Origin: Campylobacter curvus
Lineage (GTDB): Bacteria; Campylobacterota; Campylobacteria; Campylobacterales; Campylobacteraceae
DNA length: 64,000 nucleotides
Direction of reading: 5' to 3'
Assembly (NCBI RefSeq): GCF_013372125.1
Contig: NZ_CP053826.1
Span: 1,860,001-1,924,000 of the forward strand
Below are positions 1 through 9,138 of this stretch, in pieces (the first letter of the stretch is position 1; every line of letters begins with the position of its first letter). A program made the translations under genes and the position numbers. The notes beneath the pieces are model-generated. The model searched no databases. It was not told the origin of the DNA and saw nothing but the letters and a program-made list of their open reading frames with translations.

Positions 1-37
1 CGCCATTATGATCTTAAGCGCCAAGGATATAGAAATT

Positions 38-1153
38 TTAGTCATCATCGTTTTTTGCGTTCGTTGCATCGTTTAAAATTTCCATTTCTATCCTGTCTTT
101 GCCGTTTTGCTTGCCTCTGTAAAGCAGCTTATCGACCCTGTTGATGATGTATTCGAAATTTACGCTTGCGGCATTTATGCAAACTAGCATGCCAAAGGTC
201 ATACTAACAGCCGTTTTATCGGGTAGCTTCACGTGGTTTATGTTTTTAGTCAGGCGGTTTGTTATCTTGTGGATGAAGTCTATCTTCGTATCTGGCAGGA
301 TGATCAAAAACTCCTCCCCGCCCCAGCGGCAAACATAGTCGTTTTTTCTAAATGTCGCTAAAAGCGTCTTTGCTATCTCTTTTAAAATTTTATCGCCCCA
401 GTCGTGCCCGTAGGTGTCGTTTATAATCTTAAAGTTATCGATATCGCCCAGCATCACGACCAAATTCGTATTAGTATTTTTATCGCGCAGCATACTAAGC
501 TCGTATTTTAGCGCCTTTTCGATAGTGCGCCTGTTTAAAAGCCCGGTGAGGAAGTCATGCTTTGACATCTTTTCAAGCTGCTCTTTCTCCTCATGCACCT
601 GCTGATAGCCGCTAGAAGTGATCACGTCAGCATAGATGGACATCTTTAAAATGGTATAAAACACAAGGGCGATGTTGGTTATAGTTAGCGTCATCTCCGC
701 CCAGTGCGGGATGACCGCAGGCATATCTTTATACGCCAGATAAAGCCATATCAGTATGCCAAGCTCACACATCGAGACACTATATGTGATAGGCTTTGAG
801 TTAAACGCTAAAAAATAGCTCGCAAATATCGCGCCTACCATGACTATCCAGATTCCGCTGTTCCAGCCCATAGCCATCGTACCTATCACGGTCACAAGGA
901 TCAAATTTAGATGAAACATCGACGAGATCAAAATTCTATATTTTATTTTAAATTTCAACCTCATCATCACGGCAAGTATAAAAAACAAAAAGCAGATAAG
1001 CACGATAGAGGTATTTAAAAACACCAAAAAACATAGTCCGAACAAATTTCCGACCATCATGACGTTTAAGATCATCTTATAGATGTCTTCTATCGCCTTA
1101 TAGCTGCTTTGATCTACAAAATCCTGCGTCAAGATATCCCCGTTAAATTTCAA
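38..1153 (-). CDS. Membrane-bound GGDEF diguanylate cyclase
   Basis: Predicted to make cyclic di-GMP from two GTP at the inner membrane. The first ~175 residues are strongly hydrophobic and form about five to six membrane segments, followed by a short coiled linker and a GGDEF domain (~195-360). The active-site motif is GGEEF at about 278-282. The metal-binding stretch GDIDNFK lies near 236, and an RxxD inhibitory site (RKND, ~269-272) sits five residues before GGEEF, so product inhibition is expected. No PAS or receiver domain is visible; the membrane part is probably the sensor. The start is a TTG that overlaps the stop of the small acidic ORF upstream (TTGA), so it is the last gene of a carbonic anhydrase-mscS-micro-protein operon. 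Confidence 0.88.
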   Translation of the reverse strand: MKFNGDILTQDFVDQSSYKAIEDIYKMILNVMMVGNLFGLCFLVFLNTSIVLICFLFFILAVMMRLKFKIKYRILISSMFHLNLILVTVIGTMAMGWNSGIWIVMVGAIFASYFLAFNSKPITYSVSMCELGILIWLYLAYKDMPAVIPHWAEMTLTITNIALVFYTILKMSIYADVITSSGYQQVHEEKEQLEKMSKHDFLTGLLNRRTIEKALKYELSMLRDKNTNTNLVVMLGDIDNFKIINDTYGHDWGDKILKEIAKTLLATFRKNDYVCRWGGEEFLIILPDTKIDFIHKITNRLTKNINHVKLPDKTAVSMTFGMLVCINAASVNFEYIINRVDKLLYRGKQNGKDRIEMEILNDATNAKNDDD

Positions 1154-1299
1154 TACGAATCGTAGCTGTCTTCGTCTTCGTCGCTATCGTCGTATTCGTA
1201 GTCGTTTTCATCGTAGTTGTAATTATACGAATCCTCTTTTTGATCCTCCTCGAAGTCATCGTCGTCGTATTCGAAATCTTCGTCGTCAAAATCGCTCAT
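1150..1299 (-). CDS. Extremely acidic 49-residue micro-protein
   Basis: A short ORF read directly from the minus strand between mscS and the cyclase gene. It starts MSDFDDEDFEYDDDDFEE. I count 18 Asp, 9 Glu and 8 Tyr against one Lys in 49 residues, with no hydrophobic core, so it is presumably disordered. Evidence for translation: AAGGAG about five bases before the ATG, a start overlapping the mscS stop (ATGA), and a stop overlapping the next TTG start. The fit between two real genes with coupled starts makes it more than a chance ORF. Function is unknown. A charge-rich cytoplasmic partner of the channel or cyclase, or a cation-binding peptide, are guesses. Confidence 0.72.
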   Translation of the reverse strand: MSDFDDEDFEYDDDDFEEDQKEDSYNYNYDENDYEYDDSDEDEDSYDSY

Positions 1300-3197
1300 A
1301 CCGTCTCCTTTGAAATTTTATCGTTGTTTAAGATAGGTTGCAACTCGTTTGAGCCTGCATTTTCCACATATAGGCTTTGGCTCGGGAAGGCAAAGCTTAG
1401 TCCGTTGCTCTCTACGATATCCATTATCTTAAATATTATATCTTGCTTAACTAGGACGTATTCATCGCCCACTATCGTCTTTGTAAAGCAGTTTATGTTG
1501 ATGTCTATCGAGCTGTCGTTTAGTTTGTCTAGCCACACCCAAAGCCTGCTTTTATAGCCCGCGAGATCATCGATACTAACGATATTTTGCTTAAACCTAC
1601 TCCTGCTATCCTTAGCTCTGAACGCCCCGCCGTTGTCAGACTTTGAAATTTTAGGGTGTTCAAGTAGCATCTGCCTTATCTCGTCTATACATTTTAATAT
1701 CACAGGCGGCTTGGAGTCGTAGGTGAGGCCGATCGTCATTTTTATGTTTCGTCCGACCTTGCGGCGCGACCAGTTTTTTATCGGATCGCTAGTGAGCTTG
1801 GAATTTGGCACGAAAATGAGTGCGTTATCGAGGCTCCTGACCGTCGTTTTCCTAAGGCCTATCTCCACGACCGTGCCCTCTATATCGCCGCAAACTATCC
1901 AGTCTCCCTGCGAGAAAGCGTTGTCAAAGAGCAGCATCACGGAGGCGAAGAAATTTGCGATTATGTCTTTTGCCGCAAACGCTACGGCCAAACCGCCGAT
2001 ACCAAGAGATGCGATGAGCGCGGAAATATCAAAGCCTAGCCTGCTTAGCACCATCAAAAGAGCTAAGATGATTATGATGAAATAAACGATCTTTAAGACT
2101 AAATTTACAACCTCTTTGCGTCCGCTTTTTTGCGCGATCTTGCCCAGCAAAAGCGTGCCGTATCCATCAAGTATAGCTAAAATCAACCAAGTAAAGCCCG
2201 CGATATCGATGATAGAAAATACATTTGCGGTATTTATAGGCATCGGAGCCGGGTAAAATCCTATGCCTATACAGATATTTAGGGCGTAGATGATGAGCAA
2301 GCAGGTGATAGGCTTTTTGATTATGTCTAAAATTTGATCTTTTATATCTTTGCTCTCTTGAAGCGAAGTGAGCAAGGACATGAGCCAATACGTGAGCTTT
2401 GCCAAAAGCCTGGTGAGGGATACGAAAAAGGCGAATACCACGATGATGATGATGATCTTGCCGGTGTTGAATTTAGCGGAATTTAGCGGTACTAGTTTAT
2501 TGATATACTCTATCGCGTTGGTTAAATTTAGCTCCGATAGGATGAGGTTTGAGCTCAAAAGCTCGGCGTTTGCCTTTAAATATGTCAATATCTCCTCGCT
2601 AGTCTCCTTTTGCAGCTCAAGATCCGACAGCGCGCTGTCGTAGGCGTTCGTATTATCTCCCAGGCTATCTTTTAGCTCCTTGATGCTCACATAAGAATTT
2701 GTCTGCAGGTTTAAAAGTCCGGTGTCTATGAGATCTTTTATCGAGCCCGCTTTTGCGCCGTTTTTAAATATATTTTCAAGATTGACAAGAGTCGTGAAAT
2801 AAGACTCTCCTATCTTCATCTTCTCAAGCTCGATGGCATTTTTTATGTAAAGGTCCTTGTCATCTTGCTTTTCATATCTTGCGACCTTTTTTTCGAGGCT
2901 GGCTTTTTGAAGCTTGAATTTATCGATATCCTTTTGCTTGACGTCGATTTGCATTATAGAAAGCGGGATCTTATCAAGCAGCCTACTTTTTTTCTTTTCG
3001 AGCGTGTCTAAATTTGATGATTTGACCGAGGAGTTCGCGTCCGTTTGCTGCGCTTTTAGAATTTGTATCTGAGCGTTTAGGGTTTGGATCTGTTTTGTGA
3101 TGTCTACGATGTTCGTGTCGTTTTGGTCGGTATTGTTGTTATCGGCGCCAAAAACAAATGCCAGACACAAAAGCAGGGAAAATAAAATTTTACTCAT
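1296..3197 (-). CDS. MscS-family mechanosensitive channel with long N-terminal coiled-coil domain
   Basis: Releases solutes on hypo-osmotic shock. The 633-residue protein starts with a signal peptide (hydrophobic to about residue 17, ending VFGAD), then a Gln/Lys/Glu-rich coiled-coil region of roughly 200 residues expected in the periplasm. About four membrane segments follow, then the MscS pore helix (Gly/Ala-rich, ASLGIGGLAVAFAAKD), the beta domain and a soluble C-terminal domain. The length is well above that of minimal MscS (~286), which places it with the larger MscK/YbdG-like channels. Its start overlaps the end of the carbonic anhydrase gene by 8 nt, and its stop overlaps the acidic ORF start, so the genes are translationally coupled. 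Confidence 0.9.
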   Translation of the reverse strand: MSKILFSLLLCLAFVFGADNNNTDQNDTNIVDITKQIQTLNAQIQILKAQQTDANSSVKSSNLDTLEKKKSRLLDKIPLSIMQIDVKQKDIDKFKLQKASLEKKVARYEKQDDKDLYIKNAIELEKMKIGESYFTTLVNLENIFKNGAKAGSIKDLIDTGLLNLQTNSYVSIKELKDSLGDNTNAYDSALSDLELQKETSEEILTYLKANAELLSSNLILSELNLTNAIEYINKLVPLNSAKFNTGKIIIIIVVFAFFVSLTRLLAKLTYWLMSLLTSLQESKDIKDQILDIIKKPITCLLIIYALNICIGIGFYPAPMPINTANVFSIIDIAGFTWLILAILDGYGTLLLGKIAQKSGRKEVVNLVLKIVYFIIIILALLMVLSRLGFDISALIASLGIGGLAVAFAAKDIIANFFASVMLLFDNAFSQGDWIVCGDIEGTVVEIGLRKTTVRSLDNALIFVPNSKLTSDPIKNWSRRKVGRNIKMTIGLTYDSKPPVILKCIDEIRQMLLEHPKISKSDNGGAFRAKDSRSRFKQNIVSIDDLAGYKSRLWVWLDKLNDSSIDININCFTKTIVGDEYVLVKQDIIFKIMDIVESNGLSFAFPSQSLYVENAGSNELQPILNNDKISKETV

Positions 3198-3831
3198 GCT
3201 TGTCCTGTCTGACGGCTAGGAGCTTAAACGTCTTGCTTTTTAGATCGTAGCTGAAAATTTCACCCGTCTCGATGATATAATGCCAGCCGTAAATTTCGAG
3301 CCTACCCGCCTCGTGTTCGCTCTTTACGTTAGGATAGGTCAGTATATTTTCTATGGAATTTATGACATTTAGCCGCTCGGTCAGCCACGCCATCTTGGCC
3401 GGATCGTCGCTGGTAAATTTAAGCACCTCATGCTTTATCGGCTCGATGAGCTTGATCCAGTTTCTGACGTTTGGCGTATTTTTAAATTTACTCTCGTCTT
3501 GATACAGCGCCGCACAGCCGCCGCAGTCTGAGTGGCCGCATATTATTATATTTTTTATATTTAACACTTCAAGTGCATACTCTATCGCCGAAGTAGTAGC
3601 CAAAAATTCGCTACTGACGCGGTAAGGCGGTACGATATTTGCGATATTTCTGACCATGAAAAGCTCGCCCGGCAGGCAGTTTGTTATTAGATTAGGCACC
3701 ACCCGCGAGTCCACGCACGAGATAAAAAGCGTATGCGGATCTTGCGCATGTTGCAAACTTTTAAACAGCTCCTCATGCTCCAAAAAGCCATCTTCCATAA
3801 ATTTAACCGCACCTTCAAGCAGTGAATCCAT
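3190..3831 (-). CDS. Beta-class carbonic anhydrase
   Basis: Interconverts CO2 and bicarbonate in the cytoplasm, important for capnophilic campylobacters. The zinc site is complete: Cys39-x-Asp41-x-Arg43 (SCVDSRVVPN), and His100-x2-Cys103 (CGHSDCGGC). The length of 213 residues is normal for bacterial beta-CAs (CynT/Can type). It is the first gene of an operon with mscS. A TATAAT hexamer on the minus strand (3858-3863) lies just upstream and is the likely promoter. I do not assign Can or CynT because no cyanate gene is near. Confidence 0.93.
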   Translation of the reverse strand: MDSLLEGAVKFMEDGFLEHEELFKSLQHAQDPHTLFISCVDSRVVPNLITNCLPGELFMVRNIANIVPPYRVSSEFLATTSAIEYALEVLNIKNIIICGHSDCGGCAALYQDESKFKNTPNVRNWIKLIEPIKHEVLKFTSDDPAKMAWLTERLNVINSIENILTYPNVKSEHEAGRLEIYGWHYIIETGEIFSYDLKSKTFKLLAVRQDKHE

Positions 3832-3857
3832 ACCCTCTCCAAATCTATTTTTTCGTG

Positions 3858-3863
3858 ATTATA
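3858..3863 (-). promoter_or_regulatory. -10 box upstream of carbonic anhydrase operon
   Basis: TATAAT on the minus strand, preceded by T-rich sequence and about 27 bases from the ATG at 3831. Campylobacter sigma-70 promoters rely on a good -10 with little -35. This fits the start of the carbonic anhydrase-mscS-GGDEF operon. Confidence 0.5.
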
Positions 3864-3941
3864 GCAACTTTTATTTAATCTGCAGATAGTTTAAAGTAAT
3901 GATACGGGCAACGATATGCTAAATCCTAACTTAAATCTAAA

Positions 3942-4045
3942 AAAGCTATAATACCAATACTAAAGACAACTCATGAAAATTTTACTTTCTATAGTGACAC
4001 CTCATGGGACACTCCCAGAAATTGAAGTCATTATAATATTTGGGT
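3942..4045 (+). repeat. Duplicated promoter plus truncated gene start (copy 1)
   Basis: A 19-bp block AAAGCTATAATACCAATAC (with a TATAAT -10) is followed by TCATGAAAATTTTACTTTCT and ATA. The same two blocks recur at 48362-48425. Each ATG starts MKILLSI and then diverges; here it runs 24 codons to a stop near 4048. It looks like the promoter and first codons of a lost gene. The remainder of the 300-bp gap up to 4131 is AT-rich without another recognisable gene. Confidence 0.55.
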
Positions 4046-4130
4046 AGCTAGGATACCAAAAAACGATATCTTTCATCAATATATAATCTATAAAAATATA
4101 AAATATATTTAAAAATTTGAAAGAATAAAA

Positions 4131-4811
4131 ATGTCATTACAAAATTTATCTTTTATATACACCAGAGATGAGCTTTTAGAGAAGATTGATAAATTTGCCG
4201 ACATCAGCTCTCATATTACTTTTTATTGTTCGAGTTTGAATGATTTTTATCCGTATAAACTCTCAAATCCCCTACCTCTTGGACCAACCATAATAAACAA
4301 GCTATTTAATTTTAAACGTAGTGGCGACAATAAGAAAGTAGATATAGTTACAAACTACTATTTTAATAAAGATAGCTTATTTGATGATGTAGATAAAGAT
4401 AATATAAGTTCATACGGTATTAAACCAGTATCCATACCGATAGATAATAAAGGCAACAAAACTCCGCTTAAGGAATTTGGCGAAAGTCTTAAAAAACTCG
4501 TATGTGATTTGGAACGTGAGAAATGGGATGAAAGGCAAAAAGAAATTAAAAAAAATACGGAAATATCGAGCCATATATATCACAAACCAACATATAAAAG
4601 TGATATCAAAACACTTTCTGCGGCTATAAATTTTATCACGGATAATTTTGACGAATGTAAGGGTAAGCTAATAGAGCTTTTGGAAAAATTAAAAAAAGAT
4701 ATAAACACTCGCATAGATAAGATTCCAAAAGAAGAAAAGGTCGATGCTTCGATCATTAAGCAAAATATCGATACGGCTTTTAATGAGATTATAAATAATT
4801 TAAAAAAATAA
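4131..4811 (+). CDS. Unrecognised 226-residue protein, possible N-terminal part of a larger frameshifted protein
   Basis: I do not recognise a family. The protein is Lys/Asn/Asp-rich and soluble, with a helical charged C-terminal third (~150-226). The start is supported by a purine-rich GAAAGAATAAAA before the ATG. The last codons TTA AAA AAA TAA contain an A-AAA-AAA heptamer in the phase used for -1 slippage. In the -1 frame no stop occurs before the 1020-residue ORF that follows, so both could form one ~1280-residue protein. Composition is clearly more AT-rich than the flanking housekeeping genes, consistent with horizontal acquisition. Context with two further unknown proteins suggests an effector or defence cassette, but nothing proves it. 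Confidence 0.6.
   Translation: MSLQNLSFIYTRDELLEKIDKFADISSHITFYCSSLNDFYPYKLSNPLPLGPTIINKLFNFKRSGDNKKVDIVTNYYFNKDSLFDDVDKDNISSYGIKPVSIPIDNKGNKTPLKEFGESLKKLVCDLEREKWDERQKEIKKNTEISSHIYHKPTYKSDIKTLSAAINFITDNFDECKGKLIELLEKLKKDINTRIDKIPKEEKVDASIIKQNIDTAFNEIINNLKK
4802..4808 (+). promoter_or_regulatory. Candidate -1 slippery heptamer A-AAA-AAA
   Basis: Seven A residues phased as A AAA AAA immediately before the TAA of the 226-residue ORF. A -1 shift enters the open frame that leads without interruption into the 1020-residue ORF. Alternatives are a one-base deletion in a homopolymer or transcriptional slippage. Confidence 0.4.
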
Positions 4812-4915
4812 ATGATCAATCAAGCTACTACATTATCAAAGAGATAATAAAATTTATACTTGGACTTGTAGATGTAACGAATATAAGAAGTACCTTTAAA
4901 AAATCCAATTTAATA

Positions 4916-7900
4916 TTGGCTTTGCCAGATCTTGTAAATACCGGCATCAACATATACGAATACAGCAAAAAGAAAGGATATTATGCGTTAGCCGGTCCTG
5001 TAGCCAAGCTTTTATGTGATGATTTCGGTTTCATTTTCAATCTTATAAATACTACGTCTATTTGCAATATCTTAGTATTTAAGAGTGCTAAAGATAGCCA
5101 GGACGGACATTTTATAGATTTTAGCGGGTTTGATGAATTAGGACTAAATTTAAACAAGGACGATATGAGCCGTAACATAGATGTAAATTTAGATGAGTAT
5201 ATGGCTGTTTATGGCGAAATAGAAGGCGATATAGATATTTTTGCATATAATATAGGCAAAAATTATAGTGCAAGCGACATAGATTATATATATGAAAGCA
5301 TAAATAAAAACTTTGGCTCGGATATGCTAGAAAAAGATAGTCTTTTCGGTAAGATTAAAAACTCCATCATCCAAACGGATGCCAGCCTTGTATATATCCA
5401 AGCTCCTTATTTTAACTCTTTAAAATTTGCAAATCTAATATCAGGTAAAACCAATGAAGAGCATAACAACTCTTCAAAATTCTCAGGTCTTAACAAAAAC
5501 TACCTTGTTATATCAAATGCTCCTCTTAAACAAAATGCTGGGCTTAGTGACTATATAATCCAAACTGCGCTAGAACAAAATATAGATGACGATATAAATA
5601 GAAAGCGTGATAAAACATTAACGAAAGATAGCTTTGGCAATCCGGATAATATACAGTCCGTTAAAGATTACAGTCATTACAGTATAGATACGAAAGTAAA
5701 AGATGAAAAAGATACTTATATATTAAGTTTAAGCCCATTTGCCAGGGTCGATCAAGATACTATGAATAATTTTCATAAAAACATACAAGATGAATCAGCC
5801 GCTATCGACAAAATGAGATATGACTATAGCTATAACGAACAAGATTTTGGAGAAATTCATAAAAAGTCTGATATAGCAAAGTTAAATTTATCTCATATAA
5901 ATTTATACGCAAAACAACCAGAAGAGATTGAAGAAATAAAAAAGAAAGAAAAAATATTTCTTGATGAGAGTGTTACTAAATTTAAACTATTTTTTGAAAA
6001 TATCAATCAAAGATACATAACCGTCATACAAGGGTCAAAAAGCGATACTCCTATTATTATAAAAGCGAAGCTGGATAATGATGAAAAAGAGGATATGAAT
6101 GCGGAAGAATTTGAGCTGCCTTACTCGATGACAGACATATTTTTAATGGCGATTTCTTTTTATATAATGAAGCAGATGTATGACGCGACAACTATAGTAA
6201 AAAACAAAAAAGGCTTTTTTGACAAGATTTTTAAGGATGGGGAGCTGATATCCATTAATGGTAATAGCTTTAAGGTTTTAAATACAAAAGCCAATATAAA
6301 TTTAAACGGATATGACATACCTCTTTACTTTTTCAAAGAAAGTGCCGAAGAATCGGGAAGTAAGGCATATATCTGCATAGAAGATATTTCGGATAAATTC
6401 AAGGGCTACTCTTTGAATGACAGTAAAAGGATATTTGACGAGAATTTTTATAGCTTTATAGAAAATTTTGAAAAGCAAAACCAAGAGAGATTAAATAACA
6501 TCAGTGATGTAAAAGCGTCTGATACAGAGGAAGAAGGTATCAAACTAGCCTTGGCACAACAAAATAAAAATATCAAACAATACGAACATGAGATCATAAA
6601 TGAACTCAAAAAAGTTGATAACAGGCACCAAGAAGAGCTTAAAGAGATACTAAAAGTAGATACGATAAGCAAAGACTATGTCGATGAAGTGATGACATCT
6701 ATAGCAGGCGATATGCTTGAAGTGCTTTGTCCTTTTGCCTCATATATAACCGAGGGTAAGTATGACGGGTTTATAAAAAACATAACAAAAGTCATGTTTG
6801 AAAATACCTCTTTTGCATCCGCTTTGATGAGCGAGCTTGGTGCTGCAAATATCTTTACGTCATTTACGATATCCGATGCAAATATAAATGTAAAGCTAGT
6901 CCCTATAAAAGGCAAAAAACTTCCTAAATTTAGTAATCATGAGCTAGAAGGAATTTCATTTTTTAATATCTTTAGAGCTAAAAAGAGCCAATACCACATA
7001 AAATATAAAATAACCGAGGGAAGCAAGAAAAATCTAAAAAAACTTGAAGAAGCCAGGCGAAAGATAGGAAATATATCACTAAGCATTAAAAAGGATATAG
7101 CAAAAATACGATTTAAAAACTATATGAACTTAGGAATAAGAACTTTAGCGTCGGCGGGAGTGACTGCGCTGATAGATGTTTATATGACCGAATACGAAAA
7201 GCTAAAAAAGGAATTTGAAACCATATTTTACAAAAGATTTGTCGATAAGCATAATGGAGCCTACTCTCTAACCAACATCTCGCCTATGCCTATCAACCAT
7301 GAAGACTACCATATAAGTAAAACCAAGGCGTTAGAATACACCTATTATCCTATCACTATCTACTCTTCATCCATAAGTGTAAATTTGAAAGATATGTTTA
7401 TAGGGGGTAGATTTTGTACGGGAGGACTTGATTATCACTCATTTATGTTTTACCATATCAATTCTACTAATTTAGCTTCGCATGATAGTCTGCCAAGAGC
7501 TTTTCCTTTAAGTAGGCTAGCAACTTATTTATGCTTAGATGAGCTAAGGACAGTATATTATGACGATCCTAGTTACTTTAGAAATGCCGTAGGAGATAAT
7601 GGAATAAGGACTAGACTTTTAGATCTCACAGAGAATGAACACAAGGAAATTTATGAGACATACGGCGGTACGGCGGAGAATAATCAAAAAAAAATGGGTA
7701 AAGATGAAAATATTCCGATTGATTGTTATCAAGAAGCTATGGAGATTTTGCAAGATTATCGTAACGGATTATACAACGTAGACGGCTATGGTCATAAAGA
7801 CGATAAAGCAAGAAGACTTATGAAAGCCTTGGATGTCATAGGTAATAATAATGTCAAGGGAATGTATGTGGGGATCAGGGTTCCTCGTGAAAAGAAAACT

Positions 7901-7978
7901 AAAGAAGATATTCCACCAAGAATTATAGGTCGTTTGGCTACTACTATCATTATGGAAGACGGATTGTTTTTAGGATAG
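4916..7978 (+). CDS. Large unrecognised 1020-residue protein of an AT-rich accessory locus
   Basis: No family recognised. The annotated start (TTG at 4916) has no visible Shine-Dalgarno sequence, and its frame stays open upstream into the end of the previous gene, so the true N-terminus may be reached by frameshifting. Otherwise an internal ATG at 5166 with AAGGA upstream is possible. Visible parts: a short hydrophobic helix near 410-425 (IFLMAISFYIMKQMY), a long charged coiled-coil stretch around 520-610, an amphipathic Ala/Gly-rich segment (~745-760) and a basic, aromatic C-terminal domain. Size and architecture would suit a secreted effector or a large defence protein, but that is inference. 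It is followed 7 bases later by a membrane-anchored unknown. Confidence 0.65.
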   Translation: MALPDLVNTGINIYEYSKKKGYYALAGPVAKLLCDDFGFIFNLINTTSICNILVFKSAKDSQDGHFIDFSGFDELGLNLNKDDMSRNIDVNLDEYMAVYGEIEGDIDIFAYNIGKNYSASDIDYIYESINKNFGSDMLEKDSLFGKIKNSIIQTDASLVYIQAPYFNSLKFANLISGKTNEEHNNSSKFSGLNKNYLVISNAPLKQNAGLSDYIIQTALEQNIDDDINRKRDKTLTKDSFGNPDNIQSVKDYSHYSIDTKVKDEKDTYILSLSPFARVDQDTMNNFHKNIQDESAAIDKMRYDYSYNEQDFGEIHKKSDIAKLNLSHINLYAKQPEEIEEIKKKEKIFLDESVTKFKLFFENINQRYITVIQGSKSDTPIIIKAKLDNDEKEDMNAEEFELPYSMTDIFLMAISFYIMKQMYDATTIVKNKKGFFDKIFKDGELISINGNSFKVLNTKANINLNGYDIPLYFFKESAEESGSKAYICIEDISDKFKGYSLNDSKRIFDENFYSFIENFEKQNQERLNNISDVKASDTEEEGIKLALAQQNKNIKQYEHEIINELKKVDNRHQEELKEILKVDTISKDYVDEVMTSIAGDMLEVLCPFASYITEGKYDGFIKNITKVMFENTSFASALMSELGAANIFTSFTISDANINVKLVPIKGKKLPKFSNHELEGISFFNIFRAKKSQYHIKYKITEGSKKNLKKLEEARRKIGNISLSIKKDIAKIRFKNYMNLGIRTLASAGVTALIDVYMTEYEKLKKEFETIFYKRFVDKHNGAYSLTNISPMPINHEDYHISKTKALEYTYYPITIYSSSISVNLKDMFIGGRFCTGGLDYHSFMFYHINSTNLASHDSLPRAFPLSRLATYLCLDELRTVYYDDPSYFRNAVGDNGIRTRLLDLTENEHKEIYETYGGTAENNQKKMGKDENIPIDCYQEAMEILQDYRNGLYNVDGYGHKDDKARRLMKALDVIGNNNVKGMYVGIRVPREKKTKEDIPPRIIGRLATTIIMEDGLFLG

Positions 7979-7985
7979 GATAGAT

Positions 7986-8909
7986 ATGATGAAATTCAAT
8001 AAATTTATAAAATTTGGCATAATAGCAACTGTCATTTTAATAATAGGAATAATGATATATGAAGGAAATAAGTTGGAAACATACACAGTCATAGCACCAA
8101 ATGGTAAAGAAGTTAAATTTGATAAAGCCACAAATCTAATAGTATCCAATAAAAATAGTGAAGCTATGCAAGCTCCGGAAAAGGCGGCAAAACTTGTTTT
8201 AGACACGAGAAAGATCCTCGACTCCTCCCTCTACGCTAACCATAAACCATTGTATTACAATCCTAAACCTGATGCTTATGGACAGACTGATTATCTTAAA
8301 TTTAAAGAATGGCTTGATATATCTTATAAACAACCTCCCAAAGGAAAGATAGCTCCTTGGACTAAAAAAGAAAAAGCTTATTATGAAAGCTTGAAGACTA
8401 AAAGAGAAAGATATATCTATCTAGTTAAAAGAAGTGGTCTAAAGTGTACTATGATAGATATCCCAGATGATGCCATAGGTATAGTGGATGAGAATGGAAT
8501 ACTAACTAAGCCAGAGTATAAAGAAATTTATGATGAAGTAGAGAGGCATAGGGGGACTCTTAAATCAGAACTCTTTGAAGGGGAGTGGAATTTATGTGCA
8601 GGAGTATTAGGAGATCCTTCGGGGTTTTTAAAAGGAGGCATAGCTGGATTTAAAGCGAGAGGATATCAAAGTGTATTCTTGGCAGCTCAGCTTGGAAGAG
8701 TTGGTGCATTTAATGTATTATATCGCATAAATAGGAATGGTTGGTTCGGAGTAGTTAGAAATAAAATAAGAGCATTTGAATTAAAAAGCCTATTCACAAA
8801 GAATGGCTGGGGAGATAAACTATACTTTTTAAGCAAGAATGATTATAACTTATTTGATAGATTAGAAAAGAAAGAGCTTGAGATCATAAAGACTCACCCC
8901 CATCTATGA
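7986..8909 (+). CDS. Unrecognised membrane-anchored protein, probably frameshifted at its 3' end
   Basis: It starts with a single N-terminal membrane segment (residues ~10-27, IATVILIIGIMIYEG), then a soluble Lys/Tyr-rich domain that includes a Gly-rich patch (GDPSGFLKGGIAGFKARG). The frame ends at a C5 tract (8897-8901). One base fewer would continue directly as IYDEFGMIPYLDEIIGVDW into the next ORF, giving a protein of about 383 residues ending at 9138. I therefore read 7986-9138 as one gene with a +1 indel. It is probably co-transcribed with the 1020-residue ORF and could be its partner or immunity protein. Start ATG 7986 or 7989. Confidence 0.6.
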   Translation: MMKFNKFIKFGIIATVILIIGIMIYEGNKLETYTVIAPNGKEVKFDKATNLIVSNKNSEAMQAPEKAAKLVLDTRKILDSSLYANHKPLYYNPKPDAYGQTDYLKFKEWLDISYKQPPKGKIAPWTKKEKAYYESLKTKRERYIYLVKRSGLKCTMIDIPDDAIGIVDENGILTKPEYKEIYDEVERHRGTLKSELFEGEWNLCAGVLGDPSGFLKGGIAGFKARGYQSVFLAAQLGRVGAFNVLYRINRNGWFGVVRNKIRAFELKSLFTKNGWGDKLYFLSKNDYNLFDRLEKKELEIIKTHPHL

Positions 8910-8919
8910 TGAATTCGGT

Positions 8920-9138
8920 ATGATACCTTACCTTGATGAGATAATAGGTGTAGATTGGGTTATGGATTTTAATCAGGGGGGAGTGGCACTAAACCCTAGT
9001 GGTTCAATGCATAAGGATTTAAGAGAACAAATCGAAGATGAAGGAAAATTGCTAGATCCAAGAGATATAAATGCCAGTGAATACACTAGGAAAGAATTTA
9101 TGGAGTATGTAAAAAAAGAATGGCTCAAGATAAGTTAA
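8920..9138 (+). pseudogene. C-terminal part of the preceding frameshifted gene
   Basis: A 72-codon open frame that has no ribosome binding site. Its frame extends back to the C5 tract at 8897-8901, where it joins the 3' end of the upstream ORF in a consistent way (...THP / IYDEFGM...). Contains GGVALNPSGSMHKDLREQI. The stop lies inside the left arm of a perfect inverted repeat. It is best read as the detached C-terminus of the 7986 gene. Confidence 0.55.

Noticed and set aside
2167-2643. ORFs overlapping mscS in other frames
   Set aside because: They are shadows of a well-conserved gene and have atypical composition.
8897-8901. Phase-variable C tract
   Set aside because: Five bases are too short for the usual Campylobacter slipped-strand switching; a simple indel is more likely.
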